This document shows, piece by piece, positions 16,401 through 23,674 of a stretch of 64,000 bases of DNA; position 1 is the first letter of the stretch; every line of letters starts with the position of its first letter. The notes under the pieces were generated by a model. The model saw only the letters and a program-made list of their open reading frames with translations, was not told the DNA's origin and made no database searches. The position numbers and the translations under genes are program-made. The DNA comes from Bdellovibrio sp. (GTDB taxonomy: Bacteria; Bdellovibrionota; Bacteriovoracia; Bacteriovoracales; Bacteriovoracaceae): contig JACPIU010000040.1 in NCBI GenBank assembly GCA_016187935.1, positions 62,001-126,000 on the forward strand. Direction: 5' to 3'.

Positions 16401-16430
16401 CAGCATAGCATGCTGTACAAAAATGTACAA
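16401..16430 (-). promoter_or_regulatory. Promoter with two palindromic operators before the toxin remnant
   Basis: CAGCATAGCATGCTG (16401-16415) is a perfect palindrome, and TGTACA occurs twice four bases apart (16414-16419 and 16424-16429). On the minus strand TTGTAC (16425-16430), a 17-bp spacer and TATGCT (16402-16407, extended by TGC) form a promoter overlapped by both palindromes. The -10 lies 8 bases from the ATG. This is the usual layout of an autoregulated toxin-antitoxin promoter. Confidence 0.65.
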
Positions 16431-16501
16431 TACAACATCATAACAGCTTGTATTTCTGTTTGTTTTAGAGCAAGAACAAGTGAAAAAGTACAATAGCAAA
16501 G

Positions 16502-16516
16502 ATGCCAATTTGGCAT
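16502..16516. repeat. Perfect 15-bp inverted repeat
   Basis: ATGCCAATTTGGCAT is a perfect palindrome around one central base. It lies in an otherwise empty stretch (16431-16660) between the two toxin-antitoxin remnants. It may be a regulator binding site; no partner is known. Confidence 0.4.
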
Positions 16517-16674
16517 GTTTAAAATGCTGTGGTCCTTATCGAAGACGGTCGTTTAAGTTATTCTCCCGACAAAAGGGCCGCCCAATGCTGTTTATCTCGT
16601 GAAATCCATATGTTACTCGCACCAATTCCAATGCTCATATGGCCGAAGATATATCCTGAGAGGAGGGTAATTGT

Positions 16675-16912
16675 ATGAGCAAAAAAGAGATTAAAAAAAC
16701 CATCCATCAATGGCTTAGCGAAGGCGAAGAAGGATTTTGAGGACCTCTACAAAAAGAAACCTTCCAATAAGATCATGGAAATTCTTACAGAAGAAGAAAT
16801 AAGTGAAACAGAAAAGACCCCGGCAGATGACGACATTGCGGCCGCATCCTATATAAATGGAACTGCCAGCACTGAAAACAAGAAGGAAACCAATCATCAA
16901 ACAGGTGCCTAA
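16675..16912 (+). pseudogene. Small lysine-rich gene broken by a frameshift in a run of six A
   Basis: AGGAGGG (16661-16667) is a strong ribosome-binding site for the ATG at 16675. The frame stops after 21 codons (16738-16740). If one A of the A6 run at 16681-16686 is removed, a clean 78-residue frame appears (MSKKRLKKPSINGLAKAKKD...NHQTGA) that ends at 16912. The restored protein is charged and helical at first, then hydrophilic, and I do not recognise it. The cause could be mutation, a sequencing error or slippage on the A tract. The next small gene begins 3 bp later, so the two look like a former two-gene unit. Confidence 0.55.
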
Positions 16913-16915
16913 GGA

Positions 16916-17065
16916 ATGGGAAAAGTATTACCGTTTTCGCAGCTTGAAAAAACATTGGAAGAAGGAATGCAAGGAAACATTTTTTCCAGTGAGACAATCT
17001 GGAAAAAGTGGATGGGCCGAAATTTGCAAACACTTGGGCAAGCGCCAATGCTGAATATTTTGTGA
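16916..17065 (+). CDS. Small hypothetical protein (49 residues)
   Basis: ATG at 16916 follows the frameshifted gene's stop by 3 bp and gives a 49-residue protein with an ETIWKKWMGRNLQTLGQ segment. No family is recognised. Position and size suggest the second gene of a small two-gene module, perhaps toxin-antitoxin-like, but it may be a truncated remnant. Confidence 0.35.
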   Translation: MGKVLPFSQLEKTLEEGMQGNIFSSETIWKKWMGRNLQTLGQAPMLNIL

Positions 17066-17097
17066 GTCACTCTTAAAACAGTGACAAACGACAAGGA

Positions 17098-17138
17098 TTG
17101 ACATTAAAGCTCATTGATAGTATATATACAATCAATGA
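17098..17138 (+). promoter_or_regulatory. Consensus promoter embedded in a 28-bp palindrome
   Basis: TTGACA (17098-17103), 17 bp, then TATATA (17121-17126) is almost a perfect sigma-70 promoter. A near-perfect palindrome (17111-17138, arms TCATTGAT...ATCAATGA, centre GTATATATAC) covers the -10 and reaches into the ATG at 17135. The -10 ends 8 bases before the ATG, so the transcript would be nearly leaderless. A repressor bound here would block both transcription and start-site access, as expected for an autoregulated toxin-antitoxin operon. Confidence 0.8.
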
Positions 17139-17290
17139 AGATTGTCCAAACAGACGCCTTTAGAAAAGAAATTGCTGAATTCCCCCAAGAATCCATGGAG
17201 GATATCTTTTCTTTGATCTTTAGGTTTCTAAAGGGAGAGAGGCTCAGGATCTGCAAGAGAAGGACAAAGATATTATTCGCCGACGGATAG
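17135..17290 (+). pseudogene. Truncated RelE/HigB-type toxin remnant
   Basis: A 51-residue frame starting MKIVQTDAFRKEIAEFPQE and reaching FRFLKGER resembles the N-terminal helix pair of HigB/RelE toxins. The frame then changes character (KRRTKILFADG). In another frame the following bases encode LQEKDKDIIRRRIGRIDL, which looks like the C-terminal end of such toxins. The central catalytic beta-sheet is missing. An internal deletion plus frame change is the simplest explanation. The antitoxin gene follows 13 bp later and is intact. Confidence 0.6.
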
Positions 17291-17303
17291 GGAGGATTGA
17301 TCT

Positions 17304-17588
17304 ATGAAAAAGAAACTAAAACCACAAAGCATCGAAGAATTGGCGAAGGATTGGGGCATCGATTATCAGGTGTTTCGTATCAAGTCGGGACTTATCGACA
17401 CAATTAAGAGGCACTGCGAGACCTGCAAGATTAGCCAACGCAAACTTGCCTCCATGGTCGAAGGTCTAACCCAAGACCGGGTCTCAAAGATTTTTTCCGG
17501 TCAAGTTGGCCACATGACTATCGACAAACTCATCGAAATTCTTTCGGCGCTGGAAATCAAAGTGGCACTTAAGGCCAAGGCAGCCTAA
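17304..17588 (+). CDS. HigA-type (XRE family) antitoxin
   Basis: A 94-residue protein with an XRE helix-turn-helix (ISQRKLASMVEGLTQDRVSKIFSG, about residues 45-70, then MTIDKLIEILSALEI). The order toxin then antitoxin fits HigBA-type modules. GGGAGG lies upstream of the ATG. It presumably binds the 28-bp palindrome at 17111-17138. With the toxin broken, it may persist only as a regulator or as protection against related toxins. Confidence 0.85.
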   Translation: MKKKLKPQSIEELAKDWGIDYQVFRIKSGLIDTIKRHCETCKISQRKLASMVEGLTQDRVSKIFSGQVGHMTIDKLIEILSALEIKVALKAKAA

Positions 17589-17590
17589 CT

Positions 17591-17637
17591 GATTTGTGAT
17601 TTTTAATCATTTTGTTTGGAGCCGACGGCCGGACTCG
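17591..17637. repeat. Direct repeat copy 1 of the tRNA-Thr 3' end and flank (att-like)
   Basis: A 47-bp sequence matching 17808-17854 at 46 of 47 positions. It includes the CCA end, the acceptor strand and part of the T arm of the neighbouring tRNA-Thr, plus 26 bp of flank. A partial tRNA 3' end beside a set of toxin-antitoxin remnants is the usual mark of a site-specific integration or of a tRNA-derived repeat. Confidence 0.85.
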
Positions 17638-17807
17638 GCCACTATGCTCGGTCGCTTCACGCTCCCTCCCTGCGTCGCCTCACCTCGGGCGCTCAGGCAG
17701 GCTTCGTGCCTGCCTGTCCACATTGGACTTGCCTTAGGGCAACTCCAATGCGGTCGCTTCCTCGCTTCGAGTCCTTTGTGCCATTAAGTTTTTTTGATTT
17801 GTTCTAT
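17638..17807. other. 170-bp GC-rich structured element between the tRNA-end repeats
   Basis: This segment is clearly richer in G+C than its surroundings and holds two strong hairpins: CAGGCAGGC/GCCTGCCTG (17694-17702 with 17708-17716, loop TTCGT) and a 13-bp stem with one mismatch (17721-17733 with 17738-17750, loop TTAG). The words GGTCGCTTC and CTCGCTTC recur. Open frames across it have odd composition and are not believed. It looks like a mobile or REP-like intergenic repeat, or structured RNA. Confidence 0.6.
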
Positions 17808-17854
17808 GATTTGTGATTTTTAATCATTTTTTTTGGAGCCGACGGCCGGACTCG
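17808..17854. repeat. Direct repeat copy 2, overlapping the intact tRNA-Thr
   Basis: This is the partner of 17591-17637. Positions 17834-17854 are the true 3' end of tRNA-Thr, and 17808-17833 is flank. The one mismatch lies in the T-rich stretch just outside the tRNA. Confidence 0.85.
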
Positions 17855-17909
17855 AACCGGCGACCTACGCTTTACGAAAGCGTTGCTCTACCACCTGAGC
17901 TACGTCGGC
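17834..17909 (-). tRNA. tRNA-Thr (anticodon CGU)
   Basis: A 76-nt cloverleaf on the minus strand with a seven-base acceptor stem beginning GCCGACG, D arm (GCTCAGGTGGTAGAGC), anticodon stem ACGCT/AGCGT around loop TTCGTAA (anticodon CGT), T loop GGTTCGAGTCC and encoded CCA. It reads ACG codons. Its 3' end is duplicated at 17617-17637. Confidence 0.97.
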
Positions 17910-17949
17910 ATGTTATGTGAGTATAATCGCTTTGTTTGACTTCGTGAGG

Positions 17950-17971
17950 CCTCATTTTTTACAAAATGAGG
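17950..17971 (-). terminator. Hairpin over the end of the pel cluster
   Basis: CCTCATTTT (17950-17958) pairs with AAAATGAGG (17963-17971) around a 4-base loop and overlaps the stop codon of the last gene. No T-tract follows on the minus strand, so it may be a weak terminator or a 3'-end stabilising structure. Confidence 0.4.
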
Positions 17972-18863
17972 TTTCAGGATTGTAGAGTGAAGTCTTGCCG
18001 GTCAATTCCCTATCTGCCACCAAGGGGATCACGCCAAGCTTCTGGGCCTGGCAAAAATAGGCATCAATCTTGGAGTTGCCTTGGATATACTCTATGGAAA
18101 AGACATGCTTGCCATGATTTTGGTAGGTTTTAAATTCCCCCACAACCTCCATATTGGGAGCATAATCGTTATCAAACCACTTTTTACCCACATAAAAGGC
18201 ACTTTCTATTCCAATCCCATCAATCGCAGCAAAAAAAGCTTCGGGGGCCTCTAAAAATTGATAAATAGTGGTGGCATTTTGCGTGAATAAAAGAAACGAT
18301 GGCAGGAGACTTACAGCATGTTGTTTAATTTTGGCCACAAAATCCGCCATAATTTGGGCGTTTTTCTTGACCTCTTTGGGATCATCCCAGAAAGCATCAA
18401 CTATATCGAGATAGGCCCCTTGGCATCCTAAGTTAATCATTCGCTCCACATAGGAAGAACCAAACTCAGGTGTGTGAGAAACAAAAATACTCTGCCAAAC
18501 GGGATCGGCATAGTTCACCCTAAAACTCCCCTTCCATACAGCATTTTCATGTTTAATAATTTTTTTACCTAAGGCCTGGTAATAGTATCGATAAGTCCCG
18601 GTCTCCCCTATACTCATGTAACACAAGAGAGTATGTCCTGCGCTTTTAAGTTCTCCCGCCAGGGCCTGAAATTTTTCGGCAGGAAGTTCGAACGGTTCAA
18701 GTACAAAAAGGGTCGGAGGGCCAGAGATAAGCGCCCTGAGGTTCTCTTCCTTTAAAAGTTGCAACTGATAATACCACCGAACAGGAGTGGGATGAGTCTT
18801 CTTACAACCCACCCAGCCGATGACGAACAGGAAAAATAACAATTTAAATTTATGTGTAAACAT
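17952..18863 (-). CDS. PelA hydrolase-like (GH114/GH166-type) lipoprotein
   Basis: A protein of about 303 residues. A signal peptide ends in a lipobox (IGWVGC), so it is probably a membrane-anchored lipoprotein. The body is a TIM-barrel of the GH114/TM1410 type: LLCYMSIGETGTYRYYY, GCQGAYLDIVDAFWDD (likely catalytic acid region), GIGIESAFYVG and VFSIEYIQGN. In Pseudomonas PelA this alpha-1,4-N-acetylgalactosaminidase domain is fused in front of the deacetylase; here it is a separate gene at the far end of the cluster. The ATG at 18863 gives the best signal peptide; it overlaps pelG by 14 bp. It may trim or release Pel polymer. Confidence 0.85.
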   Translation of the reverse strand: MFTHKFKLLFFLFVIGWVGCKKTHPTPVRWYYQLQLLKEENLRALISGPPTLFVLEPFELPAEKFQALAGELKSAGHTLLCYMSIGETGTYRYYYQALGKKIIKHENAVWKGSFRVNYADPVWQSIFVSHTPEFGSSYVERMINLGCQGAYLDIVDAFWDDPKEVKKNAQIMADFVAKIKQHAVSLLPSFLLFTQNATTIYQFLEAPEAFFAAIDGIGIESAFYVGKKWFDNDYAPNMEVVGEFKTYQNHGKHVFSIEYIQGNSKIDAYFCQAQKLGVIPLVADRELTGKTSLYNPETSFCKK

Positions 18864-20238
18864 GTTTCTGGCGCAATGGTTGCCCCATAAATACATATTC
18901 ATGAGTATGTTGAAGATGATAGTTCAATTTGTAATATGAAACACACAGCGTGATAAAAGAACTTAGTGCGTACCCAAAAGCATAATATTTCTTACCGGCA
19001 TACAGAGACATGATACTCAAACTGCTATTCGCGAGAAAAAAGATGGCATAATTGAGCAAAACAGGTTTTTGGGCATTGAAGTAAAGCAAGATAATATTAA
19101 AAATCATAAAGAGTGATTGAAAATATGTTCCCAAAACGCCAAACCGAAAAATAGAAACCATGATGGTAGGGAGTCGCAAGAAGGCCAAGATATCGGCGGC
19201 AAAGAACCAAATGGTGAAAGAGGCCAAGCTTTGCACTTTGATCATGGCATTCAACCCTTGTTTCAAGGCGATCATCATGTCCTTATGGGCCGAGTCCAAC
19301 ATGGACAAAGGACTTTTCTCATCAAGGAGTTTGAAATAGTAAAGATATTTCACATAAAAATTGGTTTCAATCTGGACAACAAAAATGGTGAGGGCCGGTA
19401 GAATAGTTAAATAGGCCAAAAACAACGCCGTATCATATTCGGTATTGGTATACAGAGGGCCGATGATTTGCTGTCCGCAGGAACTGAACCAAAAAATAAA
19501 TTTATCAACCCAAACACCTAAATAATAAAAAAGTCCGGCAAAAGAGAGTTTTTTAAAACGCCGAAAATAATTAAAAATTTCAAAACTACTAAAATCAAAA
19601 GACTCGTATTCATAATAAATGCAAACTGTGAGAATCAAAAAAACCAACAACTGTCCGCAGCTCATGCCACCGATCAGACCTCCTACCCCCCAATAATGCA
19701 GCCCGAACTGACCTGCAATCCCCATGGTCAAGGCCCCGACAATAAAGGCCATGACGATCACGTGAAAATGCTTGGCGGCGCTTAGAAAAATCATCGCCGG
19801 CCAAATTAGCATGGTGAGAGTAACAAAGAAAAAGCTGGTTATTTTAAGTAAAAATGGCACGGGGACAAAGGAAAAAAACAAAACACTTGTGAGAAGGCCC
19901 AAAGTCATCAGGACCACGCAAATTCCATAATAGAGCGGCCGAATGTCATGAAGATCTTTCAAAAAAAGCTTATCTGCCAAATATCGAGTGATGGGCATTT
20001 CAATGGCACCAAAAATAATTAAGGAAAATGCATAAGCATAACTGACGATGGCCTTATAAAGATACTTGTCAGAGTCTGCCAAATATTGAGCCGAAAATGA
20101 ATTAATGTAGGCAAGAGAAAAAATGGTAATGAGCCAGGGCCCACTGGAAATAAAAACCGAATAAATGGCCCCACGCAAATTCCTGAGCAAATCGTGCGAA
20201 CCGAAATAAGACTGTAAGCGGAAACCTATCCCGGCCAT
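18850..20238 (-). CDS. pelG: Pel polysaccharide exporter, PelG family
   Basis: A 462-residue protein with about 12 membrane helices. The N-terminus (MAGIGFRLQSYFGSHDLLRNLRG, then YSVFISSGPWLITIFSLAYIN) is typical of PelG, a MATE/MOP-fold inner-membrane transporter that works with PelD, PelE and PelF to polymerise and move Pel across the membrane. It starts 2 bp after pelF and overlaps the hydrolase gene by 14 bp. Confidence 0.93.
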   Translation of the reverse strand: MAGIGFRLQSYFGSHDLLRNLRGAIYSVFISSGPWLITIFSLAYINSFSAQYLADSDKYLYKAIVSYAYAFSLIIFGAIEMPITRYLADKLFLKDLHDIRPLYYGICVVLMTLGLLTSVLFFSFVPVPFLLKITSFFFVTLTMLIWPAMIFLSAAKHFHVIVMAFIVGALTMGIAGQFGLHYWGVGGLIGGMSCGQLLVFLILTVCIYYEYESFDFSSFEIFNYFRRFKKLSFAGLFYYLGVWVDKFIFWFSSCGQQIIGPLYTNTEYDTALFLAYLTILPALTIFVVQIETNFYVKYLYYFKLLDEKSPLSMLDSAHKDMMIALKQGLNAMIKVQSLASFTIWFFAADILAFLRLPTIMVSIFRFGVLGTYFQSLFMIFNIILLYFNAQKPVLLNYAIFFLANSSLSIMSLYAGKKYYAFGYALSSFITLCVSYYKLNYHLQHTHEYVFMGQPLRQKHVYT

Positions 20239-20240
20239 AC

Positions 20241-21722
20241 TTATATCGCCATGTAGTGATTATACAAATTCATATAGCTCCTAATGTTGTTTTCCTCAGT
20301 ATAGTACTTAAGCACGCGTTGCCGACCATTTTTTCCCCATTGTCGTGCCAAATTCCGATCCGAGAGAATTTTTAAAATTGCCGCACCGATTTGAACGCCA
20401 TCCCCCATTGGGAGAATCATACCAGCGACACCAATGGCCTGATCTTCGAGGTCATGGCCCATCACTAATTCACGGCAAGCACCGACATCCGTAGCGACAA
20501 TAGGGATTTCCATCGCCATAGCTTCAAGCAGAACCAAGGGCTGGCCTTCACTAATGCTGGTTAAAACCAAAACATCAAATTTGGGATAATAGTCATGAAC
20601 ATTGGCCTTGCCAGTGAAGATAACGTTATGGTCCAAGTCCAATAAGTTCACCAGCTTTTTGCATTCTTCAAAATATTCCGGCTCTTCCTCATGGGGCCCA
20701 ACCAGATAGGCCTGGAAATTGGCAAATTTTTCTTTGACCACCAGCAAACCCTTGATAAAAGTTTTAACATCTTTTATTGAAACTATTCGTCCCACCATAC
20801 CGATCGATGGCGGGGTTTCGGAAGATCTTGCTGTGGGGAGCGCGGGTGTGAAGTTTTCAATCGCAATCCCGTTGGGAATGATTTGCATTTTCTTGATTTG
20901 AGCCCCGTACTCGATTTGCCGAATTTGATTACCGCGAAAAAGCCCTGTGATAACATCGGCATGATGGTAGGAAAGTTTGCCAAGGAACAAAAACAACCGC
21001 GTCCACCATGTTTTGAAATAACGTGAGATTTCAGGATGAATTTCTACTGAGATATCGCGGTAAATCCAATCAGAAAGCGAAATCTCAATTTCCCTTTCAT
21101 TGGAATAAATCCCATGCTCCGACAAAAGATAAGGACGCCCGGTTTTAATTTTCGCCACACTGGCAAGTAGTCCTGCATAACCGGTACAGAATGCATGGTA
21201 CACTCGGGCGTGGGGGATCTCAATTGTCAGTATTTTAAAAATCGGAAAATGGGAAAAACGCCAGGTGTAAAAATAATCAATAAAGGATGGACCTGACTGG
21301 CCAGGAAAAAGGCGACGATAGGCCATTTCGAGATATTGCCAGACTTGCCTCGAACGCAATAAATCTTCGGGAGATGGGAAATGTTCATTTTGAAAAATCT
21401 TGATAAAAAGCTCTTCAAATTTATGCATATTGTGAGTGGAAAGGGCCTGATGGAAATCAGTTATCAGAGCGTGGTCAATGTTAAAATTCAAATCCGTGGG
21501 ACCTTCGGGGATAAAATACTCATATAAGTAGATTTCGCGGAAATATTTGATATTGGCAGGCAGAGGATACTTAAATTCCATGCCATTCTTTTTTGTGGCA
21601 CCGATATAAATTACGTCATAACTAATCTGCGGCGTATTTTTTATCAATTGATAAACACAAGCAGATACCCCTCCCGTCACGTAGGGATATGTTCCTTCCA
21701 AGATTAAGCAGACATCACTCAT
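20241..21722 (-). CDS. pelF: Pel glycosyltransferase, PelF family (GT4)
   Basis: A 493-residue cytoplasmic glycosyltransferase. The N-terminal CLILEGTYPYVTGGVSACVYQLI is the PelF signature. The nucleotide-sugar site includes GMVGRIVSIKDVKTFIKG and the E-x7-E motif in SEGQPLVLLEAMAMEIPIVATD. PelF polymerises GalNAc/GlcNAc from UDP-sugars at the PelDEFG membrane complex. It overlaps the HEAT-repeat gene by 4 bp and is followed by pelG after 2 bp. Confidence 0.94.
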   Translation of the reverse strand: MSDVCLILEGTYPYVTGGVSACVYQLIKNTPQISYDVIYIGATKKNGMEFKYPLPANIKYFREIYLYEYFIPEGPTDLNFNIDHALITDFHQALSTHNMHKFEELFIKIFQNEHFPSPEDLLRSRQVWQYLEMAYRRLFPGQSGPSFIDYFYTWRFSHFPIFKILTIEIPHARVYHAFCTGYAGLLASVAKIKTGRPYLLSEHGIYSNEREIEISLSDWIYRDISVEIHPEISRYFKTWWTRLFLFLGKLSYHHADVITGLFRGNQIRQIEYGAQIKKMQIIPNGIAIENFTPALPTARSSETPPSIGMVGRIVSIKDVKTFIKGLLVVKEKFANFQAYLVGPHEEEPEYFEECKKLVNLLDLDHNVIFTGKANVHDYYPKFDVLVLTSISEGQPLVLLEAMAMEIPIVATDVGACRELVMGHDLEDQAIGVAGMILPMGDGVQIGAAILKILSDRNLARQWGKNGRQRVLKYYTEENNIRSYMNLYNHYMAI

Positions 21723-23674
21723 GAGGCCACCAGCGCTTTTTCCAATAAGTTTTTAAAATTAATTCTAACACTCAATGGATCATGGGCCATCGTCCAATAT
21801 TCGCGCAAAGCACGCTGCTTCAAGTCCTGATTCTTGCTAAGGGCCATCTCTTCTAGAATCACAAGGGCGGTGTCGAAAGGTAAATCGCTGAAATCGACTT
21901 GGATAATGTAATCCAACAGCGCGGTATTCATGGGAATCATCTTTTTCTGGACACAGGAAAGAATTCCTTGCAAGAGTGCGGGGCCAAACTGCTGTTTCAA
22001 AAGTACTTGAACAATGCTGGCGACTTCATGTTCATGAAAGGAAAAGAAAGGCCGCAAATTCGGATGGGAAGGGCCAACAACAGGGACCATGATAATATGC
22101 TTCACCAGTTCTTCGGAAAGACCGCGAGAAAATGATTTTATAAATGCCTCCTGTTCCCAACAATATAAAATCGAACGGGCAAGTTGCGGATCTTTTTGAA
22201 TCACATAGGACAAACTCTTCACGATCTCCTTGATCAAGGCCGGTTCTCGCTCTGCCACCAACATCCCATCAATTTTTTGCACGATTTTCTCATTGGCGAT
22301 GTAGCGTAAGGCTTCAATGCAAAGGAGCTTAAACTCAAGGTCTGGTCCTGTCAGGTGCTTTTCTATGTGGCCTAACAGTGTGGGTGAAATGCAAAAATTC
22401 GCAGGAAAAGACTTTAAGGCGTGCAGAATGATATGGTGGCGTTCAGGATCGGTGGGGGTGCCCAGATCAAGAAATTCATCGATAGTTTTTGGTCGATCAA
22501 CATGGGGATGGGCCAAAAGTGCCTTAAAGGCCATGATTGAAAGTGGATGTTTGCAATCAAAGGCCACCCGTTTGAATTGCAAAGCAATGGCAGGATCATC
22601 ATGCTCTGCTAAAATCTGCATAGCGGAAATGGCCAAAAATGGAAAGTTAAGGTCGAAGGCCCACTTAAAAAGGATCGACTTTAAAATCGGGTGAGGTGTG
22701 ACCTGGAGAAGATTTATAAACTTCAAGGACTGTTTTTCTGAGATATTCCGAGAATATTTTCTCAACACCAAGGCGCGATACTCTCTTGGGAAACTCACCA
22801 ATGTGTTAAAAATTAAAGTGAGTATGTCCTGCCGCTCTTCCAGTAAATATTGTTCAACTAAAAATTCGATAACCTGGGAAGAGGGTTGAAATGAAAAGGT
22901 CTGAACAAAAGCATCCAAAATGGCCTTTTTGACTTGGATGTTTTGGGATAGAATGAAATATTTCTTTGGATAGTATAAAGAAAAATGCTTCCATAGCCGA
23001 ACCAGGCCGACCAAAGCGCAGATTTGAATTTCCACGCTCTCATGATTGACAAATTTTACCAGGGTAAGACCATTAAAGATATTGCCAACAGTGCCAATAC
23101 CTTTAATCGCCAGGGCGACTCTCTTGCAATCGGAAGAATTGATTTCTCTATAAAAGGCCCGAAGGGCACGAGGATCTTCCAAATGGATCAAGAGTTCCAA
23201 GCATAACTCGACGTTATTGTTTTTATCCACTTGATCAATAATAACAGATACCAGAGGCAGCATCCGATAGCGTGTTACCGCCTTAAGAAAGTAAGAGATT
23301 TTCTTGGAGTGAATTTTTGGATAGGCCATGCGCATACATTCATATTTAAGGGAGGTGGGGACATCCGGAGCATCTAAAAAACTTTGGATATAATTTGCCG
23401 CTTTGGATTTTACTTTTCGATTCTCATGATCTTGTAATTCAAAGGCGCGGGCCAGGCATAAACTCAAAATCTCTAAATTAAACTTGGAGGACCAAAAGGC
23501 GAAGAGATTAATCAAAAGGGTAAGAAGTTCAACATTATTTTTGGTCAAGATGAGGCGAATAATTTCCTTACACTCCATGGGAACATCAACAGTTTGCAAA
23601 TATTTCAGGGCCTCAGATCTTTCATGCCAATTGGCAGATTGAACTTTTCTTAAGGCCTGTTCAAATTGTGTCAT
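21719..23674 (-). CDS. HEAT-repeat protein within the Pel cluster
   Basis: A 651-residue soluble protein, all alpha-helical by eye, made of about 14 HEAT-like repeats (for example LHALKSFPANFCISPTLLGHIEKHL and ALRYIANEKIVQKIDGMLV). It has no signal peptide or membrane helix, so it is probably cytoplasmic. Classical pelABCDEFG operons have no such gene. Its overlaps with pelE (14 bp) and pelF (4 bp) show it belongs to the operon, and it may be a scaffold for the PelD-E-F complex. It has no catalytic motif. Confidence 0.8.
   Translation of the reverse strand: MTQFEQALRKVQSANWHERSEALKYLQTVDVPMECKEIIRLILTKNNVELLTLLINLFAFWSSKFNLEILSLCLARAFELQDHENRKVKSKAANYIQSFLDAPDVPTSLKYECMRMAYPKIHSKKISYFLKAVTRYRMLPLVSVIIDQVDKNNNVELCLELLIHLEDPRALRAFYREINSSDCKRVALAIKGIGTVGNIFNGLTLVKFVNHESVEIQICALVGLVRLWKHFSLYYPKKYFILSQNIQVKKAILDAFVQTFSFQPSSQVIEFLVEQYLLEERQDILTLIFNTLVSFPREYRALVLRKYSRNISEKQSLKFINLLQVTPHPILKSILFKWAFDLNFPFLAISAMQILAEHDDPAIALQFKRVAFDCKHPLSIMAFKALLAHPHVDRPKTIDEFLDLGTPTDPERHHIILHALKSFPANFCISPTLLGHIEKHLTGPDLEFKLLCIEALRYIANEKIVQKIDGMLVAEREPALIKEIVKSLSYVIQKDPQLARSILYCWEQEAFIKSFSRGLSEELVKHIIMVPVVGPSHPNLRPFFSFHEHEVASIVQVLLKQQFGPALLQGILSCVQKKMIPMNTALLDYIIQVDFSDLPFDTALVILEEMALSKNQDLKQRALREYWTMAHDPLSVRINFKNLLEKALVAS

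Noticed and set aside
17596-17816. Two overlapping plus-strand frames in the GC-rich element
   Set aside because: They are frames through a structured, tRNA-end-containing repeat; the composition is not protein-like.
17591-17854. CRISPR-like array
   Set aside because: Only two copies of the repeat exist, 217 bp apart, and they match the tRNA 3' end. Not a CRISPR.
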